From NCBI GenBank assembly GCA_033964015.1, contig CM066921.1:25835355-25899354 (forward strand): DNA of 64,000 bases. Reading direction: 5' to 3'. This document shows positions 22,873 to 34,189 of the stretch, piece by piece. The notes under the pieces were generated by a model. The model was not told the origin of the DNA. It was given only the letters and a program-made list of their open reading frames with translations, and did no database searches. A program made the translations under genes and the position numbers. This DNA comes from Scolanthus callimorphus (lineage: Eukaryota; Cnidaria; Anthozoa; Actiniaria; Edwardsiidae). Within the stretch, counting starts at the first letter, position 1. Each line of letters begins with the position of its first letter.

Positions 22873-23075
22873 GACCCCGTCCACACTACGCCGTTTTCAA
22901 ACGAAAACGGATACTTTTTGCTCTGTTTTAAAAAAGATTTGCGTCCACACTTATCGGTTCGTATTGTTTTCGCCGCTTTCGGTGATCGTTTTCGGCGTTG
23001 TAGTGTGGACGATAGCCGTATCCGGAGCAAAAAGTATCCGTTTTCGTTTGAAAACGGTGTAGTGTGGACGGGGTC
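22873..23075. mobile_element. MITE with GTCCACAC termini, complete
   Basis: The left GACCCCGTCCACACTACGCC and the right 'gtagtgtggacggggtc' are inverted. Long arms share 'cgaaaacggatactttttgc'. It is 203 bp with no ORF. A half copy is at 34865-34980. Confidence 0.85.
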
Positions 23076-23134
23076 TTAATGGGAAACCAGTCTCTATATA
23101 AAAAAAGAATAAAGTGAGAAGAAGAAAGTGCAAT

Positions 23135-23208
23135 GCTCTGAATGGGATTCGATCCAACGTCCTCCGGTTTCATGTCCAGACGTGACATGACCACTACACT
23201 ACCAGAGC
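23135..23208 (-). tRNA. tRNA-like sequence (possible GUC anticodon; degenerate or SINE head)
   Basis: On the - strand 74 nt begin GCTCTGGTAGTGTAGTGG and end with CAGAGC, which pairs with the start. A-box-like TAGTGTAGTGG and B-box-like GATCGAATCC are present. An ATGTC/GACAT stem closes a 7-nt loop whose middle triplet is GTC (Asp). Position 33 would be C, not T, and the T-stem pairs poorly. It is therefore more likely a pseudogene or a SINE head than a working tRNA. Confidence 0.45.
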
Positions 23209-23269
23209 AACCACGCCGTCAACGCAGCCAATAGTAGTAAGGGACCGGCATTATTTATCGCCTGGGGGA

Positions 23270-23415
23270 TGTGGGGGGGGGGGGGGGGGGGGGGGGCAGA
23301 GGATTTTGGGTAATAAAAAGGTCAAAATGCAGTGATCCCCCTCTATAAGTACAATGATTAAAGTGATCTCCCCTCAGAACAGTTAAACGTTTTCGTGACC
23401 CCCCCCCCCCTCGCC
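23270..23415. repeat. G-run and C-run flanked element remnant
   Basis: About 23 G at 23274-23296 and 11 C at 23400-23410 bound 'ggattttgggtaataaaaag'. Related 'acccaaaatcctc' text occurs near 36020. Confidence 0.5.
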
Positions 23416-23651
23416 CCCTATTTGACCTAGCAGAAGACAATTTACAGATAGAAGGGATCGCAGTTTTCTTTTGTTGCGCGCCAAGCGCGCCATTTCATCA
23501 AGCCATATTGATAAAAGCACCTTCATCAAGAAATAGTAGATGAAAATTCCGTTTTTTATGTATAATAAACAAATCCTGTAGGTTTTATTGTTCATGCGCG
23601 CAATTGCGCACCGGAATGACGAAATTATTATTATTCTCACTGGCCCCCCAG

Positions 23652-23836
23652 TGTTGTGACGAACGAGCGATCAAGGACTTCCTTTTGATATTTTATTAAC
23701 ACAACTCTCGATTGTACAGCGTGGCTTCCGAACGACGACTGTCCTCCAACCCCAGTAAAACTACTGGAAACGTGATTACAGGTATTGCGTGACGCGTGAC
23801 GCACGGCCTTACAAAAATATCAAAAACGTCTGAACA
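23652..23836 (-). repeat. BEL/Pao 3' LTR
   Basis: 185 bp. It differs from the other LTR by roughly 20 extra bp ('ccttttgatattttattaa') and a 7-bp duplicated 'gcgtgac'. Confidence 0.9.
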
Positions 23837-24132
23837 TCCTTCCCCTCGTGAACGGGAGGCACTTGATCACGTTCACTATAGCTAATCTGTTCTAGATTTA
23901 CATTACACAATCGTGTGATCGGTCGTGTGTACTCCTTGTCCTTCGAGACGACCTTGACGACTCTCACATGTCCATCTGGTCCAGGATACACCTCAGCTAC
24001 ACGCGCTAACGGCCATCTTCCTCGCGGATTCTTCTGGTCAGCCCTGAGCACTACGTCGCCTACTTTTAAGTTTCTCTTCTCCTCGATCCACTTGCCGCGC
24101 GTGTTTAGCACGTCAGATATTCTTTCATCCAT
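23809..24132 (-). pseudogene. BEL/Pao integrase C-terminal (DUF5641-like) fragment
   Basis: The frame contains 'VGDVVL', 'NPRGRWPLARV' and 'YPGPDGHVRVV', characteristic of the C-terminal region following the BEL/Pao integrase core. It runs into the 3' LTR. A frameshift separates it from the integrase core upstream. Confidence 0.8.
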
Positions 24133-24403
24133 CTACTCCACGATTTCTTGACCAAGTCTTGAACAAAACGCCATCTATTTCATGGATTAAACGCGATTTT
24201 ATCCGTCACACGTGGCGCCAGCTGTCCTCCAGCTTGCCCGTAGAGAAAGGGGTTTGGCGTCAGGACTGATCCTCGGGATCCTCACTGCAATACGTCGAAG
24301 GACGCGAATTCATCAGACCTTCGACCTCTACGATAGCCGTTAGTAGCTCCTCGTCTGTTACACCTGCGTCACCTACAATCGCTCTCATGCCTTTCTTTGC
24401 CGA

Positions 24404-25637
24404 CTATATCAGGGCTTCGAACACACCACCGTGGTGCGATCCTGTCGGCGGATTGAATTGCCAGTCGATGTTATCGCGCGCTCCTCTATCGGCAATCCTC
24501 TCAGTGTCTATACTCATCACTAGTGCGCGAAGCTCCTTCTCAGCTGCGGTGAAGTTGGATCCGTTATCGCTGATCATCTGTTCCGGTTTCTCGCGCCTAG
24601 CAACCATTCTCGAAAAGGCTTCGAGGAAACTGTCCTATCTAATGAAAAGGCGATCTCTAAATGAACCGCGTGCGTTGATGCGCAAGTGAATAGACACAAG
24701 TAACGTTTTGCTGTTACTCTTCTTGTAAGCTTTGTCGTGAATGGACCGCCAAAATCCACACAGCATCGTGCGAAGCACCTCATCAAACCTCCCAGTCTTG
24801 CTTCTGGAAGTGGAGCCATTATCTGCTCGCCAGTTCGCTTTCTTTTAATCTTGCACAGGTTGCACTCTCGTTTCGCCTCTTGACTGCTTCTCTCCCGCGT
24901 ATCACCCAAAACTTATCTCTCAACTCCTCTAGAACAGCGTTGGTTCCTCGACTATGACCTGCCTTTCGATGCACGTGGGCAATAACCAAATTCGAGATCC
25001 AATCTTTCTTTGGCAAAATCACTGGATGCTTAGCCTCGTAGGGCAATGAAGCGTTGTCCAACCTCCCTCCAACGCGCAACACTCCGTCCTTATCAATGAA
25101 TGGACTAAGCTGTCTCAAACTACCACTCGTTACACAGCTTCCTTCTGTCGTCAGCACTGCAAACTCTTCTGAGAATTTCCTCTTCTGCGCCTCTTTTATC
25201 CAGTAGGTCTCAGCTGCAACAACTTCCTCGGCTCTCAGGTGCTTCTCTCGGCTCGGTTCTTCCGCTTCGTTCCTTCTGCGATCACCCTGTTTGGTCCTTT
25301 CTACTGCACACTTCAATTTGTTGGCGAAACGCATCACCCATGCAGTGACCCGTAACAACTTGATCCAGCTAGAGAATCTCTCCGCATCGACTACTGGTTC
25401 ACTCTTACTTTGATGACTACTGAATGCTAGACCACTTTTCGCCACCTCCTGTTCAGCCTCTTCTGTAAGCTCTTGTCCACCGTGCGCTTCCTCGTCGGCC
25501 ACTTGTCCTTCCCCTCGTATAGGAAGGCCGGGCCTCGGAGCCATCTGCAATCTGTCTTCAGTTCGTCCCCTTGACCCCTTGTCGCGACCCCTTGTCGCGT
25601 CGTCAGCGCTATTCTCCTTACCAGAACGTGCCTCCAC
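24404..25637 (-). pseudogene. BEL/Pao integrase region (zinc-binding H2C2 and rve core)
   Basis: 25637-24819 has the H2C2-type zinc region ('RVGGRLDNA', then 'HRKAGHSRG'). 24909-24574 carries the first catalytic Asp in 'VDFGGPF'. 24607-24404 carries the second in 'SDNGSNF' and 'NPPTGSHHGG' before the third acidic residue. Three frames are used, so at least two frameshifts interrupt the protein. The N-terminal part of the first fragment is the RNase H to integrase linker and is degraded. Confidence 0.82.
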
Positions 25638-26046
25638 TGCCTTGGGTTAGTCTTGTCCCTGTACCCAATAGATGATATACATACTATCGGTCCAGAATGT
25701 GTGCAGGCTAAGTGGAATTTCTAGTATCCTGCTTCCCGTTTCGCTTGTCTGACTCCAATAATCGCTACCATTAACTCCAGTCGCGGAATACGTATCGCTC
25801 TAATCGGGGCGACCTTGGCTTTTGCCGCGACAAACGATACCTCCACTGATCCGTCATCGTACTCATGTCTAATATACGTCACCGCTGCATAAGCAGCTTT
25901 GGAGGCGTCGCTAAACGTGTGCAGCGTGACTTCTTTAACTTGCTGCCGTCGTTATAACACCTACTAATCTCTACTCCGTCCATACGATCCAGTTGCTCAA
26001 TCCAATCTTTCGCGCACACTTCCAAGTCACTTGGGAAGTTCTCGTC

Positions 26047-26830
26047 TCAGTCCAGCCCCTTGAGCCAGGCTGCTTGTAACATCATCTTCGCGCGTATTAC
26101 AAACGGAGCAGCGATCTGTAGCGGGTCGAACAATGTTGCAATCCGCCCGAGTAGACCTCTCTTGGTGTACTGGCACTGGTTGTTACTAACAGTAAACACA
26201 AAAACATCTCTCTTAGCGTCCCACTGGACCCCAAGTGTCTTCACCTTGGGCTGCTATGACTCCTGAATCTTGACACCGCTCGCTCGATCTACCTCCGGGA
26301 CTCCTTTCAACACTTTGGGACTATTACTACACCACCTGCGTATCTGAAAGCCCGCGCGCCCTAGAAGCTCAGTCAGTTCTTTGCGCGCCTTGATTGCATC
26401 TTCCTCGGTGTCCTCCGAATCAAGAGCATCATCCATGTACATTCGCTGTAACACAATTGGTGCGGCTAATTGAAACTCCTCCTTCAGCTCTTCCGCAGTT
26501 GTCGCATGACATATTGGGCGAGGAACGGTGAAGCGCGATCACCAAACACTAAACGGACAGCTTCATACACGTCAGGTTCCCGCTGTGCATCTAAATCTCT
26601 CCATAGCAGTCTATGGTAGCAACGATCCTTCTCCGCGAGTACGACTTGCGAGAACATTTCCTTGATGTCGGCAACGAGCGCGACCGACTTTGACCGAAAC
26701 CTTAATAGAACTTCAAGAATGTCTCTTTGCAATTTTGGTCCAGTCAACATTGCATCATTGAGATTCGACCTGTGATGCTTTGCGGCAGAGTCAAAACTAT
26801 ACGAACCTTCGTGGTTTCTTTATCTTCACG
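26047..26830 (-). pseudogene. BEL/Pao reverse transcriptase, broken
   Basis: 26750-26484 includes the motif A region 'VADIKEMFSQV'. 26454-26254 includes the catalytic 'YMDD' followed by 'ALDS'. 26244-26047 includes 'LGVQWD' and the thumb-like 'GLLGRIATLFDP'. The segments lie in different frames. From 26047 to about 25640 only degraded RNase H-like sequence is left. Confidence 0.85.
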
Positions 26831-26832
26831 GA

Positions 26833-28238
26833 TCACAGGGAATGTGCTAGATAATACGCCGACTGCTTGTCTTGTTCCTCAGGCTCGATCTTCCTAATGT
26901 ATCCTTTCTGGATGTTCGAATTCATTGTTTCTCTGTATCGTTCTGCTACTTCCGGCCGTCGATTAAGGCTCTTCTCTAAAGACTTCAGTCTGCTTTCCGC
27001 AAGTTCACGATTATCTGGTAGGTTAGGCGTGTCCTCTTTCCATGGTATCCCAACCTCGTATCTATCTCCGCATCGCACCCTTGTTTGCTCTGCTTTACGC
27101 ATCGCTAATTTCTCATCTGGCGTCATCTCGGCTTCGTCATTGCGTTCTCCAATCGCATCTGCATCCCACATGCGTCTTAATTCTTCATCGAGATATGCTT
27201 CCGGTACTGCTTGGGAGCGAAAGGTCCGCGCATGCGCTGATGTGCGTCGGCACTTGTACTCCGGTACACGACCAATACAGGTCCATGCTAGTGGCGTCTT
27301 CCGAGCCACTGGCTCTCCTGGCTCCCCGACTCGCTCTTCTAGTGCTAGCGCTAGTTCCGGATAGTCCGATCCGATCAATACGTCCACCGTCTTTCTACCA
27401 GGGACTCTGTGGAATGGTTGGTCTTTGAGGTGGTCCCAACGATCTTGATATCGATTCCAGTCCGGGATAGGCATTCCACAACATAACTCTTCCATAGTCC
27501 ACAGCTTCATCGTTCTCTTGGTGTCTCCCTCTAAGCTGGATATCTCTACAGACGCCGACTTGCTTCTGACTTGAGCGTTGGTGTAGGTTAGTGTTGACAA
27601 CTTCAAATGATTTTCTGGGGCCTGAATGCCCAAAGCCACAGCGACATCGCTCCTAATATAACTCGTGTCTGAGCCATCGTCCAAGAAGGCATTAACTTTG
27701 ATTCTTCTTCCGCCATTACTAGAGACCCACACCGGCACCGTCCGCAGTAATACGGAACCTGGGGCATTCGAACTCTTGCCGGCGGCACCAAATGCAGCGT
27801 TGGTGTTTGAATGACTTTCTTCCTCAGTACCTTGAGGTTGCTGTGCTCTCTCGAAATGCAGGTGAAAGTGGTGGGTACTTTTGCAACCCTCCACGTTACA
27901 ACGATTCTCGCTCCGACACTCAGATCCCTTGTCACTTGATTTCAGACATCTAAAACACAGCTTCTTGTCCTTGGCAATCTTCCACCTGTCTGCCACTTTA
28001 GCCTCTTACAATCTGTGATGCGATGCTTTCCCTCGCAAAGTGGACAAACTCTCACTGATCTGGTCGCGGTGGACTGGAAACTAGTTCTTTTGACACCACC
28101 ACCTCCGCTTCTGCTTTCCCGTTTCTTCTTTTTTGTCTCTTCCGCTTCGGTCCTAAATATCACTTGCTGGGCTAGACATTTAACGAAGGTAGACATCCCG
28201 TCCAATTTACCGTTATCATGAACCCACTGCTGATACAA
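26833..28238 (-). pseudogene. BEL/Pao zinc knuckles and aspartic protease, start of pol
   Basis: 28238-27942 has the knuckle 'CPLCEGKHRITDC'. 27996-26833 continues with 'CFRCLK' and a further Cys/His cluster, then the protease active site 'AFLDDGSDTSYI' at residues 103-114 and the linker to RT, ending after 'AYYLAHSL'. The two frames overlap by about 55 nt, which marks a frameshift. This 387-codon frame is the longest intact part of the element. Confidence 0.85.
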
Positions 28239-28323
28239 ACTAGCATTGTTTCCGGTATTTTGGATTGCACCGCCGTGTAAAGCGCTGAAATTCCTTTCAG
28301 TTCTCGTCGATACCCATGATCCT

Positions 28324-29589
28324 CTAGTTTTGCGACAATATCTGTCTGTATACGGTCTGAAAAACCTCTAACTGTTTTAGATTGTCCTCCGAGACCTCAG
28401 GTGCTTGCAAAATTGAGTCTAAATGGCGTTGCAACAAGCGCTTCTCCCCGCCGTACTTCTGGTCGAGTTTTTCAAGCGCTGTTTTATATTGGGCGGGGGA
28501 TAGCCCAGTCTCTCGATAATCTTCAGTGGTTTTCCCGACACGGCACTTTTGAGCATCATCTTTTGACTTTTGCAGGCACTTTGGTCTGCTCTTTACAAAC
28601 ACATCGAATTGCGCTCTCCAATCGTGATAAAGATCTTTATCACCTGAGAATGTTGCGAGTTGCGGCTTTTTAAGTCCCCTGAACAATGCGTCAAGTTCTT
28701 TGGGATTATATGTTTCCCTACATTCTGTATTTTCTGCTTCGCTCTGGGTCGCATCGCTATCGCTTTCATCCTCAGACAATAAATCACCCTTTAATGCACA
28801 CGCCCCGTCCCCGGAGCTCTTCCCGCCAAAGCCCTTTCTTATCTTCTTCTACATCAACAACAAACACTGGGTCATTTTGTTTCTTTATTTTACTTTCACA
28901 ATGTTCAATGTTCTCTTTCTTCCCCAATAATTTCGCTCTATACTGCATTCTAGCGGCCTCATTTTCCTGGCGTATAAATTTCAAGCGCGCGTTTTCTTTC
29001 TTCAACCGGGCTTCCTGTGCTTCGAGCTCATTCTCCTGAGCTAGCAACTTTTTCTCATGCTTACTTTCATTTCAGCGATTTTAGCGTCGATCAAACCTTG
29101 TTTGGATTCGTCAACGTGCTCGAGATTTTCTATACATTCAGAACTTTCACTACTCGAATCTTCGCGTGCAGAGCTATCTTCGATCGAGCTTTGGTGTCTA
29201 AACCAAATAAATGCGCCCTACCAGGCCGATAACTTAGTGTTGACTCGGATTCTTCGGCTCTCGCATCAATATGAGCATATTTCATCAATTCAATCTTCTA
29301 CTGTTTGTCTTACCTCCTCGAGCCATTCTTCAGCTTCAATTTTTCGCTCCTCGGACTCACCTAACAAGTTTAGAATCTCTGCTGTTACCTGTAAGATCTC
29401 ATCTAAGTTATTTTGGATTCTTTCTCTCGAATTCTTCAGCACAGATCTACTGCCATGACTTTCGATTATCGTCTGGGCTTTGTTTTTATTCTTCGTATTC
29501 CTCCTTTCAAGGTCGCCCGTCCCTTGCACAGGCGATTTAATTTCGACTTCACTGCTGCTTCTTCCATTATCCGGGTGACGATTGACCAT
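28324..29589 (-). pseudogene. BEL/Pao gag, broken
   Basis: A start at 29589 lies 5 nt inside the 5' LTR edge. The first piece (to 29290) is charged and probably coiled coil. 29047-28784 is a Glu/Lys/Arg-rich helix. 28779-28324 has 'PQLATFSGDKDLYHDW', the DUF1759-like capsid region of BEL/Pao gag. Stops and frame changes near 29290, 28784 and 28324 separate them. Confidence 0.8.
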
Positions 29590-29593
29590 TTGA

Positions 29594-29755
29594 TGTTGTG
29601 ACGAACGAACGATCAAGGATTTCACACAACTCTCGACTGTACAGCGTGGCTTCCGAACGACGACTGTCCTTCCAACCTCAGTAAAACTACTGAACACGTG
29701 ATTACAGGTATTGCGTGACGCACGGCCTTACAAAAATATCAATAAAGTCTGAACA
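29594..29755 (-). repeat. BEL/Pao 5' LTR
   Basis: 162 bp. It starts TGTTGTGACGAACGA in + strand reading and ends 'gtctgaaca'. After the LTR on the - strand comes 'tcaaatggtcaatcg'. A TGG six bases in may start the primer site, but I cannot name the tRNA. Confidence 0.9.
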
Positions 29756-30282
29756 CCCAGCAGTGCGTATATAAGATATCAACTGATTAGCATAGTCAGT
29801 TGTTTTAGAACTCGAGCCTGGCAAGTCGTTCTCTGGTTGACTCTAGTTTACATTCTGCTCTTCACAAGACTTCTCAATTCTGCAATTAAAGTCTACGTTC
29901 CTCGTCGTCTCCACTCATTCTTCTCCTCCTACAGCACTTACAAGTCTCCTTCTCTTCGTTGGTGTCGTCTGCAAATTGTTTTTTGTTTTTTTCAAGCTTG
30001 GTTCGCCGCCACGTGTTGGAGCTACGTCAGGTATCTTCTAGTTCCAGTCTCGTTTAGACTCATGTTCTTGTATCTTGCTATAACATTTAATATCTATTCA
30101 CGCGTTTTATAGTTGCACCTTCATTCAACTTGGCAGCTTCTTTAGTTTAGTTCGCATCTTAGTTCCTTGCTTAATACAGTTTAGACTTAATTTTAGACTC
30201 ATGTACCTGTACCCTGCAATAACATTCTCGGGCTTATAATTGCACCTTATCATCCATTTGCAGCTTCTCTAGTGTTTTATTT

Positions 30283-30530
30283 CACTTGGTTTGGCAGTAG
30301 GCATGGCCTATAAGCGAGATTGCTCTGCTCCAAAACAGTTATTTATTTTACTCAGTTTGGCATTAGGCATGGCCTATAAGCGAGATTGCTCTGCTCCAAA
30401 ACAGGTATTTATTTTACTCAGTTTGGCATTAGGCATGGCCTATAAGCGAGATTGCTCTGCTCCAAAATAGTTATTTATTTTACTCAGTTGGATTGGCGTA
30501 AGCATGGCCTAGAGAATTGCTCAGCTCTAT
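30283..30530. repeat. 66-bp tandem repeat, ~3.5 units
   Basis: The unit includes 'ttactcagtttggcattagg', 'catggcctataagcgaga' and 'ttgctctgctccaaaacag'. 'GCATGGCC' starts at 30301, 30367 and 30433 and, diverged, at 30502. Confidence 0.85.
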
Positions 30531-31149
30531 ATATAAAAACGTATGTTTTATTCATTAAATAGCCATTTACTGTTTGTTATTTTCTCGGGTCGCACCCCCC
30601 TTCTCAGCGCTCCTGGAGAGGCTATCTAATGTCCTCTGGACAATTTTGATTCCTTTTGTCTCTCGGGACACTTGGAATCAGTCCAGTGCGCTGTCCTCGG
30701 ACGGAGCATTCTGGTTTGCTGGGTTTGGGATTGCACCCTTTTTTAGAGGTTTTGAAGTTCATTGGAATTTTTATGTACACTTCATGCAGTTGGCAATAAA
30801 TGACTTTTTGTTGTTGTGTTCACAATAAGGGTGCGGCCCAAAACCCAGCAACCCTGTGCACCTCGGCACATACCCTAATGGATGAGTCCCATATGTACAG
30901 TATATGTACAGTAATGGAGGGACTTTTGAGTTTTGGGGAGGTTTATCCTCATGACCATGGAATAATAGATGTGAGTTGACATAAAGAAGATTGATTTTCT
31001 TAACTATCAGCTTGTTCTAGTCTTGCATTACCATTTTTACTTAATGTGTTTATCAGATAGTTATGAGATATTGGATATCTCAGGGTTATGGAATATTTCA
31101 GTATTATGGGCTATTTTACATGGAAATAAATTTAGGGGCAGCTCTCAGT

Positions 31150-31400
31150 TCTGTGGTATTTTTGAGTAATAGGATAGTCCTGAGTATTGGATAGTTCTGA
31201 GTTATGGGATAGTTCTGCATAGTTCTGAATTTTAGGATAATTCTGAGTTATGGAATAGTTCTGAGTTATGGGGTAGTTCTTATTTGTCAGATAGTTCTAG
31301 GTAACGAATAGCTCTGAGTTTTGGGATAGTTCTGAGTTTGGGAAATACCTAGTTCTGAGTTTTGGGATAGTTTTGAGTTTTGGAATATTTCAGAGTTATC
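31150..31400. repeat. Degenerate tandem repeat (GGGATAGTTCTGAGTT)
   Basis: About 12 uneven units of 'gggatagttctgagttt' and variants. Confidence 0.75.
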
Positions 31401-31446
31401 AGGTTAGATAGTGATAGTCTCCATGCAAGTGTCGGCTAAGCGGAGC

Positions 31447-31788
31447 CAGGTCTCCTCTCCCCATATCTTACATAGCACAATGGGACCAGTGAGAATGTAA
31501 CACTATTCTCACTGGGCCCCAAGCAGTGCGTATATACGATATACTATGACTATGCTAATCAGTTGGTTTTAGAACGAGAGCCTGGATGGCGTCTATGTAA
31601 GACGCCATGTATTAGTGGCGGGTGTGGTGGGTCTCATTGCAGTGCTTACCCTTGGACCTGGCGGTGCCTTCGGACATTTTTCCCCACCTCCCTCCCTTTA
31701 TCTGCCATTGCCATCATCGGCTCCGCCAGGTCTCCTCTCCCCATATCTTATATAGCACAATGGGACCAGTGAGAATGTAACACTATTC
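31447..31788. repeat. Pair of 60-bp direct repeats
   Basis: 31447-31506 and 31729-31788 are nearly identical. The intervening 222 bp carry the unoccupied counterpart of the BEL insertion site. Confidence 0.8.
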
Positions 31789-32180
31789 ATTTGCGTGAAG
31801 CGCGGCCCAAATGACGAATTTTTATGCCTGTGACGTTGTCGAACACACGCTTACTCTTCTTTCGAATATAGTGACTGCCCGGCAGGCCTATCACTGCAGG
31901 GATTGTTGGTAGAGTTATATCAGATCACATTTTTATTATTCATTGAGTGAGGTAGAGAAATGTAAATGGTAGAGAAGTTGCTGGAATAACTACTAAAACT
32001 GTATTAGGTTTCTTCTTTATGCACATGATATAGAACTTGCTGGAATCACTCCTTAGGAAATGTCTTGTGATCCCCCCTTTCAGGGCTTCAGGCTTTGAGA
32101 GATCCCCCTTTCGCCCGCCCCAAAATGAAGTGATCCCCCCAAAATCCTCTGCAAAAGATCAAAAAGTGCAATGCCCTGAA

Positions 32181-32387
32181 CGGACGGACGGACGGCGTAC
32201 GCTATACCATTTCCTTAGGTATGGAGGAGGTCCGCTATAAGTAAAATTAATTGACTAGGAATTATAATAAAAAACACATTTTCATCCAATTGAATGCCCA
32301 TTTTTCGTTTTTTTTTTAAATTCGTTTTAATTCTTTTTTTCTGTATAAAAACCTATAGCGTACGCCGTCCGTCCGTCCGTCCGTCCC
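32181..32387. repeat. Hairpin with CGGACGGACGG arms
   Basis: 'cggacggacggacggcgtac' at 32181 and its inverse 'gtacgccgtccgtccgtccg' (about 32361-32380) flank about 150 bp. The inside includes the block inverted at 22400-22490. Confidence 0.75.
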
Positions 32388-32504
32388 GTGTACACATGGG
32401 ATCCGGCTGTGGTGTGCAAAGAAAAAATATTTTCTCCTCAAGGGAACATGCCAAGCCCATACTTGGGGATTTTGTCTATGCTACAAGGGGGGTGTTGTAA
32501 CGCG

Positions 32505-33610
32505 GTAACGTGACGTGACGTCATAGATGACGTCATCGTCAATGATTGAGAGATTAAGAGGAAATCCGCTGAGAAATCGAGTAATCTTGACACAAAGTGG
32601 AAACAATTTTTAGATAGAGTTTTACAAAACCAATTTCTTTGTTTCTAGCATTTATGAAAGGTATTGATAAAATAAAGAATTGGTGATAACACCGAGAAGA
32701 AATTCCCAAGGAAACATGAGAAATAATTTTTCAAAGTTGTGAAGATATGGTGTTGGCTGTTGATGTTCATTTCATAGTGCTGTCAACCTATACAAATTGT
32801 ATGGATTTGGACAACTTTCAGGATTCATTTTCGATGTTCGGTGTTGTAAGAAATGATTTTTTTAGATCAGATATCAAAAGCATTAAGACAGAAGTCTACA
32901 ATATGATGTAAGTAATTTTGTTCCAAGAATCGTTACTCGATTTTCAAATGGATTACGTCTTAATATCTCGTGAAGGGAACACTCTAAAACAACGAAACTT
33001 GTTGTGGATTCTAGGTCACCAGATGAGCGAAATGAAGTAGTCACATGATGTTACGTCATCGATGACGTCATCAATGTTTCATAAATTCATATCTCGTGAA
33101 GGGAAGACTCTAAAACAACCAAACTTGAGTAGTGTAGTCTAGGTCACAAGATGAGCGAAATGAAGTGGTCACGTATTGTGACGTCATTGATGACGTCATC
33201 AATCATTGAGAAATTAATATCTCGTGAAGGAAAGACTCTAAAACAACCAAACTGGGTAGTGTAGTCTAGATCACCAGATGAGCGAGATGAAGTGGTCACG
33301 TGATGTTACGTCATCGATAGTATAGTCTATTCATTGAGAAATTAATATCTTGTGAAGGAAAGACTCTAAAACGACAAAATTTGGGTATGTGACGTCATCG
33401 ATCACGTCATCAATGCTAAAAAATTCAAATCTCGTGAAGGGAAGGCTCTAAGACAAACCAAACTTGGATAGAATTGTCTTGGTCACCAGAGCAACAAGTG
33501 CTCCTAATTGTATGCGTGCATCATAGAGACGTCAACGATAACACCGACCTTTAAAAATGACATAAAACTAACTGGGAGCTCCGCTTTTAGACAGTGCCTA
33601 AATCTATATG
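32505..33610. mobile_element. Palindrome-bearing repeat array 2
   Basis: At least four diverged units carry 'gacgtcatcgatgacgtcat', 'atctcgtgaagggaa' and 'aaaacaaccaaactt'. The right end 'gggagctccgcttttag' near 33574-33610 matches the ends of arrays 1 and 3. The left border is not clear. Confidence 0.75.
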
Positions 33611-33815
33611 TTCTAGGCGCTTTACATTTTTGGATACACCCCTCTCTAGCTAACATGTGTAATCTGAAATTTCACTGTTTTTTTTTTTTCAGTGAAACGC
33701 CAGTGGGGCTAGCAAATTTTTCGCTACCGGGTTTTGAATTTTCACACTGGGAAAGTAAAAATATGCCTGGGTCACTTTTGAGAACTCACTGGGTACTGGG
33801 AAGGCAAAAAAATCA

Positions 33816-34127
33816 CTACTACTCTTCCCAGTAGACCGTTAAACCTCTCGTTTTCAGCCCGCCGGCGGCTGTCTAAAATGATCGCGTGATCACTTTCTTT
33901 TGTACCATGCGATGAGTTGCTTATGTACCACGTGATCAATGTTGTGGGCGTAAACTTTGAGAGTTCATTGTTTTTCTGCATTCCAACGAAGTCTACGTCC
34001 AAAAGGGCCGATCACGTGCTACATAAGCAACCCATCACGTGGTACAAAAAAGTTTATCACGCGATCAATTTTAGACTGCCGCCGGCGGGCAGAAAAAGGT
34101 GCAACGGTCTACTGGGAAGAGTAGTAG
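33816..34127. mobile_element. MITE with perfect 25-bp inverted ends
   Basis: The outer ends, beginning CTACTACTCTTCCCAGTAGA, are exact inverses over 25 bp. Inner parts also pair ('tacataagcaac', 'cacgtg', 'gccgccggcggg'). No ORF. Confidence 0.9.
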
Positions 34128-34189
34128 GTAAGGCAAAAATATTCACTAGGTCGGGTTCCACTGGGTCTGTTATGGAGGGTTGTTTGGCC

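Larger units (their letters stand above)
23652..29755 (-). mobile_element. BEL/Pao LTR retrotransposon, decayed
   Basis: Two LTRs (TG...CA) bound the element, and CCCAG directly flanks both sides (23647-23651 and 29756-29760), a 5-bp target duplication typical of the group. Read on the - strand it goes 5' LTR, gag with coiled coil and DUF1759-like part, zinc knuckle, aspartic protease, RT, degraded RNase H, H2C2 and integrase core, DUF5641-like tail, 3' LTR. This is the BEL/Pao domain order. Frameshifts or stops occur in nearly every region, so it cannot be autonomous. Confidence 0.92.
29756..31800 (+). mobile_element. Unclassified repeat that received the BEL/Pao insertion
   Basis: The junction text 'cagtgcgtatataagatat' and 'ttttagaactcgagcctgg' right of the BEL element recurs at 31519-31585. 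The left flank 'ttctcactgg' recurs at 31503-31512. A roughly 60-bp block starting 'ggtctcctctccccatatct' is repeated directly at 31447-31506 and 31729-31788. No coding region was recognised; the 84-codon frame at 30574-30828 has no family I know. Confidence 0.5.

Noticed and set aside
26867..27428. + strand ORFs of 165 and 128 codons
   Set aside because: They lie antisense to the BEL/Pao protease region, whose motifs are clear on the other strand.
29570..29593. Naming the BEL/Pao primer tRNA
   Set aside because: A TGG lies six bases from the LTR, but the following bases do not let me name a tRNA without a search.
29837..30112. 91-codon + strand ORF
   Set aside because: Hydrophobic by composition only. 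No conserved motif, and it sits in an unclassified repeat.
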